Assembly: GCA_033297075.1 (NCBI GenBank)
Contig: MU858048.1
Span: forward strand, 372,001 to 436,000
DNA length: 64,000 nucleotides
Reading direction: 5' to 3'
Source of the DNA: Rhypophila decipiens
Lineage: Eukaryota; Ascomycota; Sordariomycetes; Sordariales; Naviculisporaceae
In this document: positions 46,060 through 57,375 of the stretch, in pieces
How positions within the stretch are numbered: position 1 is the stretch's first letter
Layout: the number at the start of each line of letters is the position of its first letter
Program-made: the position numbers and the translations under genes
The notes under the pieces: generated by a model
Database searches by the model: none
What the model was told of the DNA's origin: nothing
Seen by the model: the letters and a program-made list of their open reading frames with translations, nothing else

Positions 46060-48198
46060 TTTGCCGTCTTGCTGTCCTCTACTATTAGTTCAAGCGGATA
46101 AATAAGATTTCATGTAAATGAATGAAAAAGCTCATTGGAATTTTGAGTTTTTGATCTTGTTGCTATGAGATGATCAGTGAGTGAGCCCAGAGCCGTTGTG
46201 AGCCGCCCGCCCGGCGAGGATGTGCTTTTCGGTGGATCTCAAGCTCCACTCTCCCGATCTTGTTACCCACAGCCTTACGGATACAGCCCGGCACTTGATT
46301 CTGCCGGCTTTGTTGATGATAAAGATACAAAGTATTCATTACTATCGTTCCCAAATCTCTCACAACGCATGAAGCGGTAATTTTGCTTCAGGAAAGTCCT
46401 TTCCGTGGTTGCTCGCTGTACCCGGATGACATGACATGGGAAATCGGCTTCGGCATCCGTACCCTAGCAGATCTCCGGCTCCGCGGTGGGTCCAGTGGAG
46501 GAGGATGACCGGAAGGGCCGAATCGCGGTTCGATTGATGTCCATACAAGCAGGCAAGCTCTCATCACATAATTGTTAATATGCCAGACCTCTAAATTTGC
46601 ATAAATGCACAACGTGATCATCTGCGTCGCAGTTCACTGCGCTCAGACCCTACTCGTCGCCTGAGAAAGATGTGTAACAATCACTCCTTATCTTCTCCGT
46701 GCGGCTTGGGACAGAACGCCCAGCTGTGGCTTGTGAGGTTGTTGGAGCGCTTAACAGCCCAAGAGTTCCCAAGACATCAGGACCCCGATGTGAGCTCTGT
46801 GCGTCATCGCCGATAAAGTTGGTTGGGTGGTGCAAATATTTGACGCCCCGGGTCCCCGGGTTTCCAGCGCGAATTGTTCAGGGCCTGACCGCTATAGACT
46901 GGGGTGAAGCTGTGTCATTGTCGTGACCAGGTTCCGGTTACACAGCCTGACAAGGAAGAAGCTCTGTGAACGGTTGCAACTTTTAAGTTGATTCAGGTTA
47001 CTAATAACCTCTATTACCAAAACAACGGATGGCTTGAGCCTGCGAGTTAACCATAGACTGCAATTGAATTAACACTTGGATTGAGAGATATGTACCGCAC
47101 TCGGTATGGTACAGTACGGTATTGATGTGACCCCACTGCCGAGCTTTTCCCAGCGATTTTGATGGACTTTGGAAAATTGCCCATCGCCACTGGTAACGAA
47201 TACCGTCCTCGAGGCGGTTCACGGTTCGCTGTTTCCCTGCCCCGCCACCCCAATTTGAAACTCGGCCCAAAATCCCATTGCTTGAATATCCATCATGCTG
47301 GATAGAGATGGGAAATTGACCGCTTTTCGAATGACCCTCCATCCTTGACCCCCTTCTTGTCCGCGATCTGAGATTCCCCATCAACAGTGCAGCCCTGGAC
47401 CGTCGGGATAAATACGTCAGCGCACCCACAGTAAAGCACAAGGATTGACAATACCTACTTGATGTCTCAGCCTGTGCGACGCTAAGAAAAACATCACGTC
47501 CTGATAAAGCTCGCAGCTGGTCGCATGCGCCAAACGGCAACCGCCGCGATTCTTGACATAACTAGAGCTGGGAAGTGATAACTTATATCGGCGGATAGTA
47601 AATGGACAGGTGATAGTTAAGCTAAAATTTTATCTGTGCCTCGACACCACAGTTACGAAATCACCACACTAACGGCTCGTTCCCCGTCTTGAACGTTGAT
47701 TCAGCTGGAGTCGTGGGCTTTTCAGCTTGTTTTCGCGCCTTTTGTGGTGGAGACTGCCTTGATCCAGTTACCATCCTCCACCGACCACCTTGCTCCTGAA
47801 CCCATCTAATCGACCCATCGAAGCTTGGCTTTGAGAAGAAAATTGCCATCTATTCCATCACTCGCAATTCTTGACAGGTGGTGCCTTTTGTCGCGCTTTC
47901 CCCGACAAAGGGAACAGCGTTTCATAATCCCGTCGTGGAGCCGGGACAGCTGAGTGCAAGCTTGCAACCACGGGCCCGGCGCAAACGGTGTCACATCGCC
48001 CGCTTTCATCGAGGCAGCGTCCCGTATTCATTTCATCTCATCGGGCGGAATATGTGAATCGGCGCATCACCAATCGCCAACTTGATGATACTCACCTAGC
48101 TTCTTGGTCAATCGGGAACAAGAGAAATGTCATCAAGCTCATCTTCATTAACAAGGCCATCAAATACACCGTGGGTGTGACCAGCTGTCTGAACGAGC
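46060..48198. other. divergent intergenic region, JmjC gene / SCAP
   Basis: About 2.1 kb that should include both promoters and the SCAP 5' UTR. An open frame from 47988 runs in phase into the SCAP exon, but its protein start is not conserved-looking (see SCAP). A minus-strand frame at 47001-47540 has no motifs. Confidence 0.5.
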
Positions 48199-51100
48199 AT
48201 GATCTGGTATCTGCTCTACCCGCTGAGAGGGTTCGTCTCGCCCCTTTTCAAAACAGAGATGAATTGATATTGACCACTACCAGGACCACGGAAGCTCCCG
48301 TGCTCGCCCCTACCCATCCGCTCCGGAAGGCCTTTTCGCGATACGGAACTTGGGCTGCTCGCCATGTCGAGACTGTGCTGCCCTTATCAGTAGCATCCAT
48401 CTTCCTGTTGTTATACCCCTTCTTCTTCCTGTACACCACCGACGCCACCAACATCACCAGCGGCGTCTCCAACCTCCCTCACCATGTCTGGACAGATGCC
48501 CGACCCCTCGGTGAGGCCATCATCGAGCCCGATGTCATCATGCGATCCATTTGGGTTCATGGGAGCTACATGAAGGCTCTCGAGCGCGATGTATTGCTTG
48601 GTGCACTCGAGCTCCAGGATGAGCTCCTCGGCCCCACGACCGACTTCAATCCACGCCGGCCCAAGGCTACTCGCCCGCCCCCAAGCCCGCTCAAGGACTT
48701 GGACCGCGATGAGCGGGACGCCTATCACATCATCAACGGCCTGACGCCGCAATCTTGGTTCTTCCACTCGCCTCTTCAGTATTGGTCTGGCTCTGTCGAT
48801 AACATTTCCAACGATAGAGACATAATATCAACCGTCAACGCTAGGAAACGCCAGTCTACCTCGGTCAACGTTACCTTGCGTCACTCGATTGTCTTCAGCG
48901 GAAAGCGCTTTGAGGAGCGAAGACTTGTTGCGGCGGACGCTTTGGTCATCACCTTGATTCACCTTCGTGATTCTCCTGTGGGGCAGCAGTGGGTGAGAAA
49001 GTTAGAAGCTCTCGCCAACAATCTGCGGGATAAGTGGACCATAATACCTGAGGATGGTCGAAGCACGTCCAGCCGGCTCTATGAGTTTCAATTCCGTCCC
49101 ATGTCATGGTACGACTGGATCATACTGACCATCGCCTATTCGCTTACGCTTCTTTACCTCCTCTTCAGCTTGTCCAAGCTTCGGGCCGTCAAATCCAGAC
49201 TTGGATTGATGATCACAATCCTTGCTCAGATTGTGGCATCTATCGGGTCGAGTTTCACTGTTTGTGCCATTTTCAAAATCGACCTCTCCCGCGTTCCTTC
49301 CTACGCTTACCCCCTTGTGGTTCTGGCCATCAGTATGGAAAACTCGCTGAGGCTCATAAACGCCGTCATCATGACGTCTTCAACCATCAGCATTGGCAGC
49401 AGGATTGGCGAGGCATTTGGTGCGACAGCGCATACGGCCGTTGCCAACAGGGTGCAGAATCTTCTTATCTTGTTTGGCCTTTCGCGAATCACGGTGCCGG
49501 GGGTCGCCGCCTTTTGCACCTTTGCCGCTGTCGCCACCATTTTTGACTTCTTCTACATGGCCACATTCTTCCTGGCTGTGCTGAGTGTGGATGTCCGGCA
49601 GAAGGAGCTCATCGAGCTCGAAAAAGCGTCGGTCAAACGACACAAGGGCGCCTATAACGGCCATATCTCGAACGGCTGGGTCGACGTTCTTCGGCGAATC
49701 CGGCTAGGCGAGGTGACGCTATCAACCCGCGTTGCCGGGACCATTGTTGTCCTTGGCTTCGTCCTGATCGCACAGTCGCACTATGCACCAGAAAGCCGTC
49801 TCCAATGGCTCCACTGGATAGCCACACTGAGGAGCGCTGACATAGTGCCGCCCCCGAGGTCTTCTCTACTTGTTGATATCCATCAAGCTCGCAGCCCAAC
49901 GTCATGGCTCCGCTTACAGGATCATGAGACAGCTCGAGAGGTTATCAAAGTTGTGAAGCCCTTGGCACACAGCTATGTAGCACGTGTGTTCGAACCTGTA
50001 GTATTTGTCCTGAAGGGTTCGAATCGCACACCGGGCAGTGGCGAGCCATATTTCCTCCCCGCCGTCTACGATTTTGTCAATCACGAAATTCCACGCTTCG
50101 TTGTAGTCTTGTTGACCGTGGTCGCCACCCTAAGGATATTCACCAAGTACCTGCTAGGAGACGAGTTCACGGGTCCTGGCGGGCCGGATCACCCCGATGA
50201 TGAGCCACTTCTCTCTGTCAAGACGCTCTCCCAGGCACATACGTTGGATGTTATGAGCCTCGCTGCTTCTCCGGCTGGACATTTGGTGTCGGTTGGGCTT
50301 GACAGAGTTGTTCAGATCTGGGATATTCCGTCACGCTCCTCGAGCCAGGTTATATCCCAGCCAAATAGCCACACTGCTAGCCCATTTCCGGTCTGGGGTA
50401 TGGCGATCGATGACGAATCAAGGTGGCTGGCATTTGTATCATCCGATAAGGTCATGCTGTGGGATATTGAGCAACAGAGTTGGAATTCGAGCATGCAGGT
50501 CGATGTCGGCCCACACAAACCCGAGGCCGTCTTTTTCACCCCGGACCGCGCCAACACTATCCCCTCGCTCGTCGTCGTCAAGCGAGACGGAACAATGGTG
50601 GAAGTGGAAACCGAGGTTCCAGAGTCTAAGAAATTTACTATCTGCAAAACACCGCTCACCTGGGCGGTGGCATTTGCAGAAAGCTGTAAGCATGCATCTC
50701 CATGTCTGAAATCCCAATGATTGGTTTGCTGACCTTTTCATTTTCAAGCTCCTTCGACACAATTCACCACGCAACAATCAATATTGACTGCCTCCAAGAA
50801 GAACTGCATCCATCTTGTCAGGCGATGTGGAGATTCATGGGTATCCACAGAAGTAAAACTTTCAGAACGCGCAGCGAAAGACGTTCACTCCCTCATCCCG
50901 CTGCCAGCCTTTTCTGCATATCTCATCGGCCGCTCAGAGGCAGTTGATCTGGTTGATATTGCTTCGGGTGATATCGTCCACACCTTCTGGACAGAAGCTA
51001 TGCGCAGGGGCTCTCTCCGCCATACACTATCGTGCCAGACCGCGCAATCTGGGCTAACTTCATTGATATTGTCATATGTCAACTCACAAACAGGCGATTT

Positions 51101-51980
51101 GGTCATCCATACTTATTTACCCAAGGATGACAACGACACAATCTACTCATATAACCCATCAGAACCGCTGAGGCGGCTGTGGGGCGAAACAAAAGAAATC
51201 ACAAGGCGAATAGTAAATCCCGGCAAATGGGAAACACTCGCGAACGGAAGGATAGTAGGGGTGAGACAACGGGTCCCGCACAAACCAAAGGAGCCCGAGC
51301 CGCCGTCATCACTGATGGCGTCGGCAACCTCCTCGAGCGGGCTACGAAGACGGAGCAGCGTCATGAGCGACAGGTTGACAGGCCCTACCAGAAACTTGCG
51401 CAACACCGTCCCGGAGAATGACGTCTGGGAGGCCTGGGTGATGGACCATCTCAATAGTCCCGATCAGCTGGACCCCGAGGTGTCCATGGAAGCGATACCG
51501 CTGAACCCACCACCGGGCGGCGCCCTGGTTGACGGCATTGCTATACAGAGTAATGGGTCTCCCCACCACGAGAACCTGATGATCTCGGAACTTGGACCAC
51601 TCGTCAAGTTGGGCACGTCGAGCGTTGCCGTCGGGTTTGGGAATCTCGTCAAGATTATAAGTGTGGGACACGAGCACTTTGACCAACCGTCACCGAGGAG
51701 CAACAACAGGCTGGCGAGGAAGGATCATGTTAGGAATTTTGGAGCTGGTAGTAGGCGCAAGAAGGAAAAAGATCGGACTGTTGCTAATGGTGGTAGTGGT
51801 AGTAATGGTTCAGCAGGCTACCATGGCCTTGCCGGAGGACCTGCAAATGGCTATGGGACAGGAGGAGGAGGAGTAGGTGGCGGGTTAGGGTTGGGTACTG
51901 AAAATGGAGTGGCCGGGAGGGGCCGAGGAGAAAGTCTAAGTAGTATTTATGATGATTGGGAATGGGGGCAAGAGAGGTAA
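48199..51980 (+). CDS. scp1: SREBP cleavage-activating protein (SCAP)
   Basis: Polytopic ER membrane sterol sensor that escorts the SREBP transcription factor to the Golgi and so controls ergosterol synthesis and, in many fungi, hypoxic growth. Three exons, 48199-48230, 48284-50685 and 50749-51980, give 1221 residues. The first exon is only 32 bp: MIWYLLYPLRG joins TTEAPVLAP, the conserved fungal SCAP start. It uses donor GTTCGT and a 53-bp intron, so I prefer it to the unspliced ATG at 47988. TM1 spans about 40-61. The sterol-sensing domain starts near YDWIILTIAYSLTLLYLLF. The segment LSVDVRQKELIELEK (KELIEL at about 451-456) sits where animal SCAP has its COPII-binding MELADL. C-terminal WD40 repeats (LVSVGLDRVVQIWDI, LAFVSSDKVMLWDI) bind SREBP. 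The last ~80 residues are Gly/Asn-rich. Confidence 0.95.
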
Positions 51981-53002
51981 CATTGGCTATCTGGGTAGGT
52001 GGGTGGTTAGGAATGGGGTCGGAAAAGTCGGAGCACTTGAGGGCCGGCATTTGACGTTATATTTTGGATATTTTTATCATTTATGGGTGGTGACGTGGTA
52101 CCATCTAATGGAGATATGAGGCTGATGTGTATCACTGGAGTTTTGAGTTACTTGCCTACCCAGATACCAAGTTTGTAAGGAAGACGAGATAAAGGTCAAT
52201 CCATAGAGTTCAGATCTATTGAAGATTGCCTTGAGGACTCACAGGCTGTGGTAATGTGTCTGACTATGGATATGATGGCCCCGTGGGGCTTGCGAAAGCA
52301 CAGAACACACCACATTCACTGAACAATCGAGCTCGGCTGGCCAAACTGAATACCTAGCTGACGTTGTGAAGTAAAAGGACGCACAATACCGGCGAGTAGT
52401 AGCGTAACAAAACCGTACGAAACACGCCGAAAAGAAGCAAGCCCAGGGACAAATAATCCTAAAAGGATGGACAGGCCTCGAGTTCCGTGCGTTGTGCATC
52501 GACGTCCATTTGAAGCTGCTGGAATCAAGGAGGAATCTGTCTCTGTATCGGACGCCGTCATACTTGCTATAACTTCTGCCCAAGCGCTATAAAACTCATG
52601 AAAAAATCCATATTGTCCCAAATTCCAAATGTCAAATCCATTTTTGGCATACAGGTGCGTACCACGCCCACAGGATTTCTTGCTCAAAGGCAATTAATTC
52701 GTACTCGATTTTCCAATCACCAAAGAGAGTTACAATTGTCAGGGTTTGCTTCGGATATTGAAAAGGTTGGAGTTACACTAGACAACAAGCTCTGGACTTA
52801 AAACTGCCCGGGGGAACGCCATCGACGACATGGGCTACTTCTCAGCCACCCCTACTACTCCGGGCAGTGTTGCTTGCTCGAGTCTGTCAGTTCGAATCAG
52901 TTAACTTGCAAAGAAATGCCTACCTGGCAAGAATGCAAGTAGGTCAAAGGTCCTGAAAGAACGTCACGCACCTACTTCTTCGAGTCGCTCTTATTTTTGT
53001 TC

Positions 53003-53082
53003 TTGTCCCCCCCGTTTAGGCTTTTGTCCTTGTCCCCCCCCCGTTTAGGCTCTTGTCCTTGTCGCCCCCGTTTAGGCTTTTA
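53003..53082 (+). repeat. C-rich minisatellite, ~28-bp unit
   Basis: Three consecutive imperfect units of the form TTGTCCCCCCCGTTTAGGCT with TTTGTCC spacers. Unit variants differ mainly in C-run length (6 to 9 C) and one G. The TTTAGGC core superficially resembles, but is not, a fungal telomere repeat. Confidence 0.8.
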
Positions 53083-53365
53083 TTGCTCATCTCTCGTTTT
53101 TTCCACTTGTTGTATTCACTCCGGATCGTGTGCGTACGGCCTAGGAAAGGAGGCGTCGAACAATTGTCAATGGCCGCTGACTCGTCGCCAACACCGGCCG
53201 GGCAATGACACCATGGAAAAAGGTGCGGTCAACTTGGATCAATTGATTCAAGTAGTGCTTGATAGAGTAGGTCCATCAACCACCTGGGTGTATCCGCCAT
53301 GAAGAAGAAGAAGGACGAAGACTTGGTGATATTGTAAAGACTGCGGTAAAGAATGGTTGTAGGAG

Positions 53366-53368
<3 letters not shown>

Positions 53369-53422
<54 letters not shown>
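53369..53422 (+). repeat. (AG)n microsatellite
   Basis: About 27 uninterrupted AG dinucleotides in the 3' intergenic region; expected to be length-polymorphic. Confidence 0.95.
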
Positions 53423-53427
<5 letters not shown>

Positions 53428-54442
53428 AAGTGATCAGATGGGGTCTAAATACCTATGTTTGCCAAAAGCCAAGTGGGTTTCCGTTCACATGCGTGTCGTT
53501 GCACTTCAAGAGCTGAAATAACCGTTAAGGAAGGAAAACCTAATTCGACATTTAGCACGTAATAAGCTAGGAAGGCAATAAATTGAGGGTTACGGAAAGA
53601 AAAAGGAAGGAGACAGTTAGTTCCAGCCTCTCTCTCCGCTTCCTTCCACAGAAATTACCAGGCTTCTGTCTCGGAAAGGGCACGATTTACGATATAAAGA
53701 TGTGAGCAGAGGTGAGCAGAGGTGAGCAAGCTTGGTTTTAATGACTTCATTGTGCTCATGGACAGGCATTTTATTTAGCTTCGGGGGTGGCAAAACAAAA
53801 GAGGGAGGTGTAGTCGTATGATCCTGAGCAGCTAGCTACCTATCCAAAATGAGCTTCTTCCTATCATGGAGTTTTACACATAGGATATCTAAGCAGCCAG
53901 TCTCGTCCTCCTCCTCCTCCTGTCCGCGCCAACTGAACAAAAAGGCTATGGATACCAGAAAAGATAGTCAAGGAAAAGCCATCAGATGGCAATTAAGAAA
54001 TTAAACACAAGAAAAATATCACCCGCCCGCGCGTCAACAAGAAACGTACCGGGTATCAAGGCAATTCTGGAAGAAAATAAACAAAAGAACAAAAACACAT
54101 AGAAGAAATTTTGTCAAGAAGAAAAACACAACACCGGAATTTTATCCTCGTCAAAGAATAGAAATAAAAGATCCGGTAGATGCACCCAAGACCACCAAAA
54201 ACGACCATGATATTCGCTGAGAGAAATATATGCAGAAATGAACAACGTTCCAACAACAAGCCTGTAATATGTCAACATGAAAGATTAAGTCTGCCTGGTC
54301 TATGATTACAACCCCTTACATGTACAAGAAATGGTATTAAATAAGACTCGCAATGATTCGCCTAGTCTGGACGATGTAGAAACCCGAGAGATAACGGCGC
54401 AAATATCTCGTGACGACAAGAATGATGTGGCCCGATATGTGG

Positions 54443-55408
54443 CTAGATCATGCCGGGCGGAGGAGCGGTAGGGTCGGTTGTTTGTATTGTCGGCTCGGCC
54501 TGAGGTGTTTCCTGAGTTCCAGAACCTGACCCTTGAGCCCCACTCCGAAGTGTATTATTCGATCCGAGACCTCTCTTGCCCATCTTTGTGAGAACAGCCA
54601 CCAGCTCGCAGGCGTCGGTGAACATGTCGTCGTCAACACCTTCGGTCGCGTTGTATACTTCGGCAATGGTGGCGTTGGCCAGTCTCCTGCTGCCCTCGGC
54701 GTCGTGGACACACTCGTAGAGGAAAGCACAATATTCCGTCTTGACAGAGAGCCGTAGCGAGTGGGAACCCCAAAGAAGCTGGTCCGCTAACCCCACCGCA
54801 CTCCTAAAGTATTCGTGTGCTTTGGGAAGGTAGTCGCCAGGTTTCAAGAGGAACGCAGTCGGGGGCTCGAGCCCAAAGCCTGGTGGCGGGCCGACGGGGC
54901 CTCCTTCCAAGCCCCGTGGGGGCTCCAAAGTCTGTATATCGTCTTCGTCGTCCCTGGCGACACCTTTGCCCTTGTCAACTCGATTCGGTGGAAGGCCGGG
55001 AACGGTGGTCGATGCGTGGTTCTCGGGCGTACTGACAGCCATGGTCGAGACTGGGGGTGTGTTGTGAAAGAGAACGATAATATGGAGGAAGGAAGCTCGC
55101 AGTTTGTATGCCAGCACCTTGAGCTCGACATAATTACCGACCATCGGGAGCACATATTGCTCCAACAGCATCAGCCCTTCGCGGGATAACCATATTATAT
55201 GGAAAACGAGATCAAGATCAACAGGCGGTCCTTGGCCGGTCTCGGGTCGCCGTTGTTTTCTGGCGGTAATTAGTTGTGCGGAAAGGTTAATCGAGAGTCC
55301 CAAGATCTTGAACAAGATTTGCGCTAGTAAAGGATTGTCGTTTTCGACGGCTTTGGCGAGCTTGCCGAGGAACTTCTGGTCAACCTCGGAGGAAGCCATG
55401 AAGAGCAA
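54443..55408 (-). CDS. divergent 14-3-3-like protein
   Basis: Single exon, 321 residues (an in-frame ATG at 55399 would remove three residues). The N-terminal part (SSEVDQKFLGKLAKAVENDNPLLAQILFKIL...ARKQRR) resembles the first helices of 14-3-3 proteins. The later block AHEYFRSAVGLADQLLWGSHSLRLSVKTEYCAFLYECVHD (cited by its ends), then SRRLANATIAEVYNAT, matches the second half of the 14-3-3 fold, where canonical proteins have HPIRLGLALNFSVFYYEI. A proline-rich, disordered insert (about 110-200; GPVGPPPGFGLEPP) interrupts the helices, and the C-terminus is Gly/Thr/Pro-rich. The usual phosphopeptide-binding Lys/Arg/Arg-Tyr cluster is not obvious, so classical phosphoserine binding is uncertain. 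Function unknown; regulatory adaptor is inference. Confidence 0.72.
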   Translation of the reverse strand: MLFMASSEVDQKFLGKLAKAVENDNPLLAQILFKILGLSINLSAQLITARKQRRPETGQGPPVDLDLVFHIIWLSREGLMLLEQYVLPMVGNYVELKVLAYKLRASFLHIIVLFHNTPPVSTMAVSTPENHASTTVPGLPPNRVDKGKGVARDDEDDIQTLEPPRGLEGGPVGPPPGFGLEPPTAFLLKPGDYLPKAHEYFRSAVGLADQLLWGSHSLRLSVKTEYCAFLYECVHDAEGSRRLANATIAEVYNATEGVDDDMFTDACELVAVLTKMGKRGLGSNNTLRSGAQGSGSGTQETPQAEPTIQTTDPTAPPPGMI

Positions 55409-57350
55409 TTACCCTGGCTTTGCAATAGAGGTGAAAAGCCGAGATTGGGGAGAGGGAAAACGCTGGAGGTCGACGTGGGTTGATGGAGCACCGACTCGTC
55501 GCTCAAAACGTATTGACAAGGCTTCTGGGTTCGTCCCTCCTCGTGGGTACTGGCTGAAACCCCTTCCCCAGTGTAATACAGCTTGACAGGTGGCCGGACC
55601 AGAGCTAACGGTACCACAGTCTAGAGGTCGGATGAAATGAGTGGGTTTCTGTAGCCTCCACTAACCGGTGACAATCTGTCGATGGATATCTCCGTGAAGC
55701 CTCTGAAACCAGAGACTGCCCTTGATGTAAGACGAGGGCGGATCTTTTCCCGGATTACACAACCTATGAGGTCGAGATTAGTCCTGGGCCCGGCCGGCTT
55801 GGTCATTGGAGGGCTACTGACCAATATGATACAGAGAAACAGATAAGCCACAAGAGGCAATTTGTACAGACAACAGAGGCCAATCAGGACCGGTGAGAGG
55901 GGCTGGTTGTTAACAGGAGACTGGGGCCAGAGAGGATCGAGGCTCGGGATTGTAGGTGTTGGACTTGACAAGTGTGAAGCTGTGCATGGCGACAGAAATA
56001 TCCGGGTACCCTGAGTAAACAAACGAGGCCTGAAATTGGACCTTGGAGTAGTATTGGTGATGAAAACGACAGGTGTTGGAACGGCCCAAGGCTATCCAGG
56101 GGGTGAGACCAGGGACCGAATAAAAGCGGTGAACCGATATGTACCCCGTAAACGTGGGCCGTGGAGCAGGTCTCTAGCAATGGCCGGGTTGGGATGAGGG
56201 TGGAGCTTCCAAGGCTAGATTGACAACGTCAGAGGTCTGACTTGAGGCCGATCGTGGGTCAATTAGTGCCCAGCCTTGGGGGAGGCCGGGATGGGCAGAT
56301 GATGAATCAAGAAAAGCAGAAACCGTGGTGGTGAGGTGGAAGATTAGGAAAGCCTTTGGCAGCAAGGAATATTGAGCCTCGACACCGAGAATGTTGTGTG
56401 GCAGCTTGGCCAAGATGGACGAGGGCAGAAACACGGTTCCAGGGCTTGATGTGCCTCCCAGGAGTCGTGCAGCAGCAGTGCAGTGCAGAACGAGGGTTTC
56501 GTGCATGAACGACTACCAGCACCTGTATCCGCAGTGGACCCTTTGTTTGGTGGTTTCGATGGTGTACATACGATAGTTGTCCTGGGCGTGCTTGTTCTCA
56601 ACTAGATCCACGCTGTATGACCTCTCGAGAAAAAAAGGATTCGAGAGAAAATGCAGTCAAGAGAAAACAAGAATACGACAGAAAAATGAGAGAGCCCTAT
56701 GTCATACAGGGTAGCGACAGACGGCGGGTCGGATCTTGAGGTGGAGAGTTGAATAAACGAATTGGGAGCCGTTGATGCTGCAGATGGTGGCCTGCAAGGT
56801 GAGTTGTCCACCGTCCTTCACTCAGTCGACTAAAAATGCAAGGCCCAGCGTCCGTCCACGGCTCCATCAACACGATCCCAAGATCCCAAGCGATTGGACA
56901 GTTGCATATGTTGGTGAAAGAATGGCAATTGCGTAGTGTACTGTACTTGGAAGCTGGGAAGGTCAATATAACGACGGAAACACGAAGCGGATGCGGCGAC
57001 CAAAGCCGATTGAAGCGTCCAAGGGCGGTTGTGACCCGGTGTCTCGAATCTTGTTCCGACCTCAGAGACGATGGTCGACGGTGTCAAGATCAACGCCCCG
57101 TGTGCTTTGAGATAAAGTAGAGACGGTTGATTATCATAGACTCCAGAGGGGAAAAGTGAGGTTGCGAGCTGGCTTTTCGAGATTCAACCCACCGGCAAGC
57201 AGCAATTAGGATGAGATACGCGATGGAACGGTGACAACCAGATGTTATCGAGATCGAGGTAATGACTGGGGTAAGCTGTGCGCGTTTCCCAACAAAATGA
57301 GCGACGTGAAGCCTCAAGAGGCGACTGGTGATTGAAATGATGGTGGACGC

Positions 57351-57375
57351 CGACGACGACGACGACGACGACGAC
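57351..57375 (+). repeat. (CGA)8 trinucleotide repeat
   Basis: Eight CGA units in intergenic DNA near the 14-3-3-like promoter side. Confidence 0.9.

Larger units (their letters stand above)
51981..54442. other. convergent intergenic region with simple repeats
   Basis: About 2.5 kb of 3' flanks of SCAP and the 14-3-3-like gene. It contains a C-rich minisatellite (53003-53082), an (AG)n microsatellite (about 53369-53422) and three GTGAGCAGAG-like units near 53702-53730. No gene supported. Confidence 0.55.

Noticed and set aside
47988..48198. Unspliced upstream start for SCAP
   Set aside because: The 99 residues from 47988 to the exon 2 splice border look random, while the 32-bp exon from 48199 provides the conserved fungal SCAP N-terminus with a valid splice.
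53003..53082. Telomere-like TTTAGGC repeats
   Set aside because: The unit is ~28 bp with C runs, not a tandem TTAGGG array; it is an internal minisatellite.
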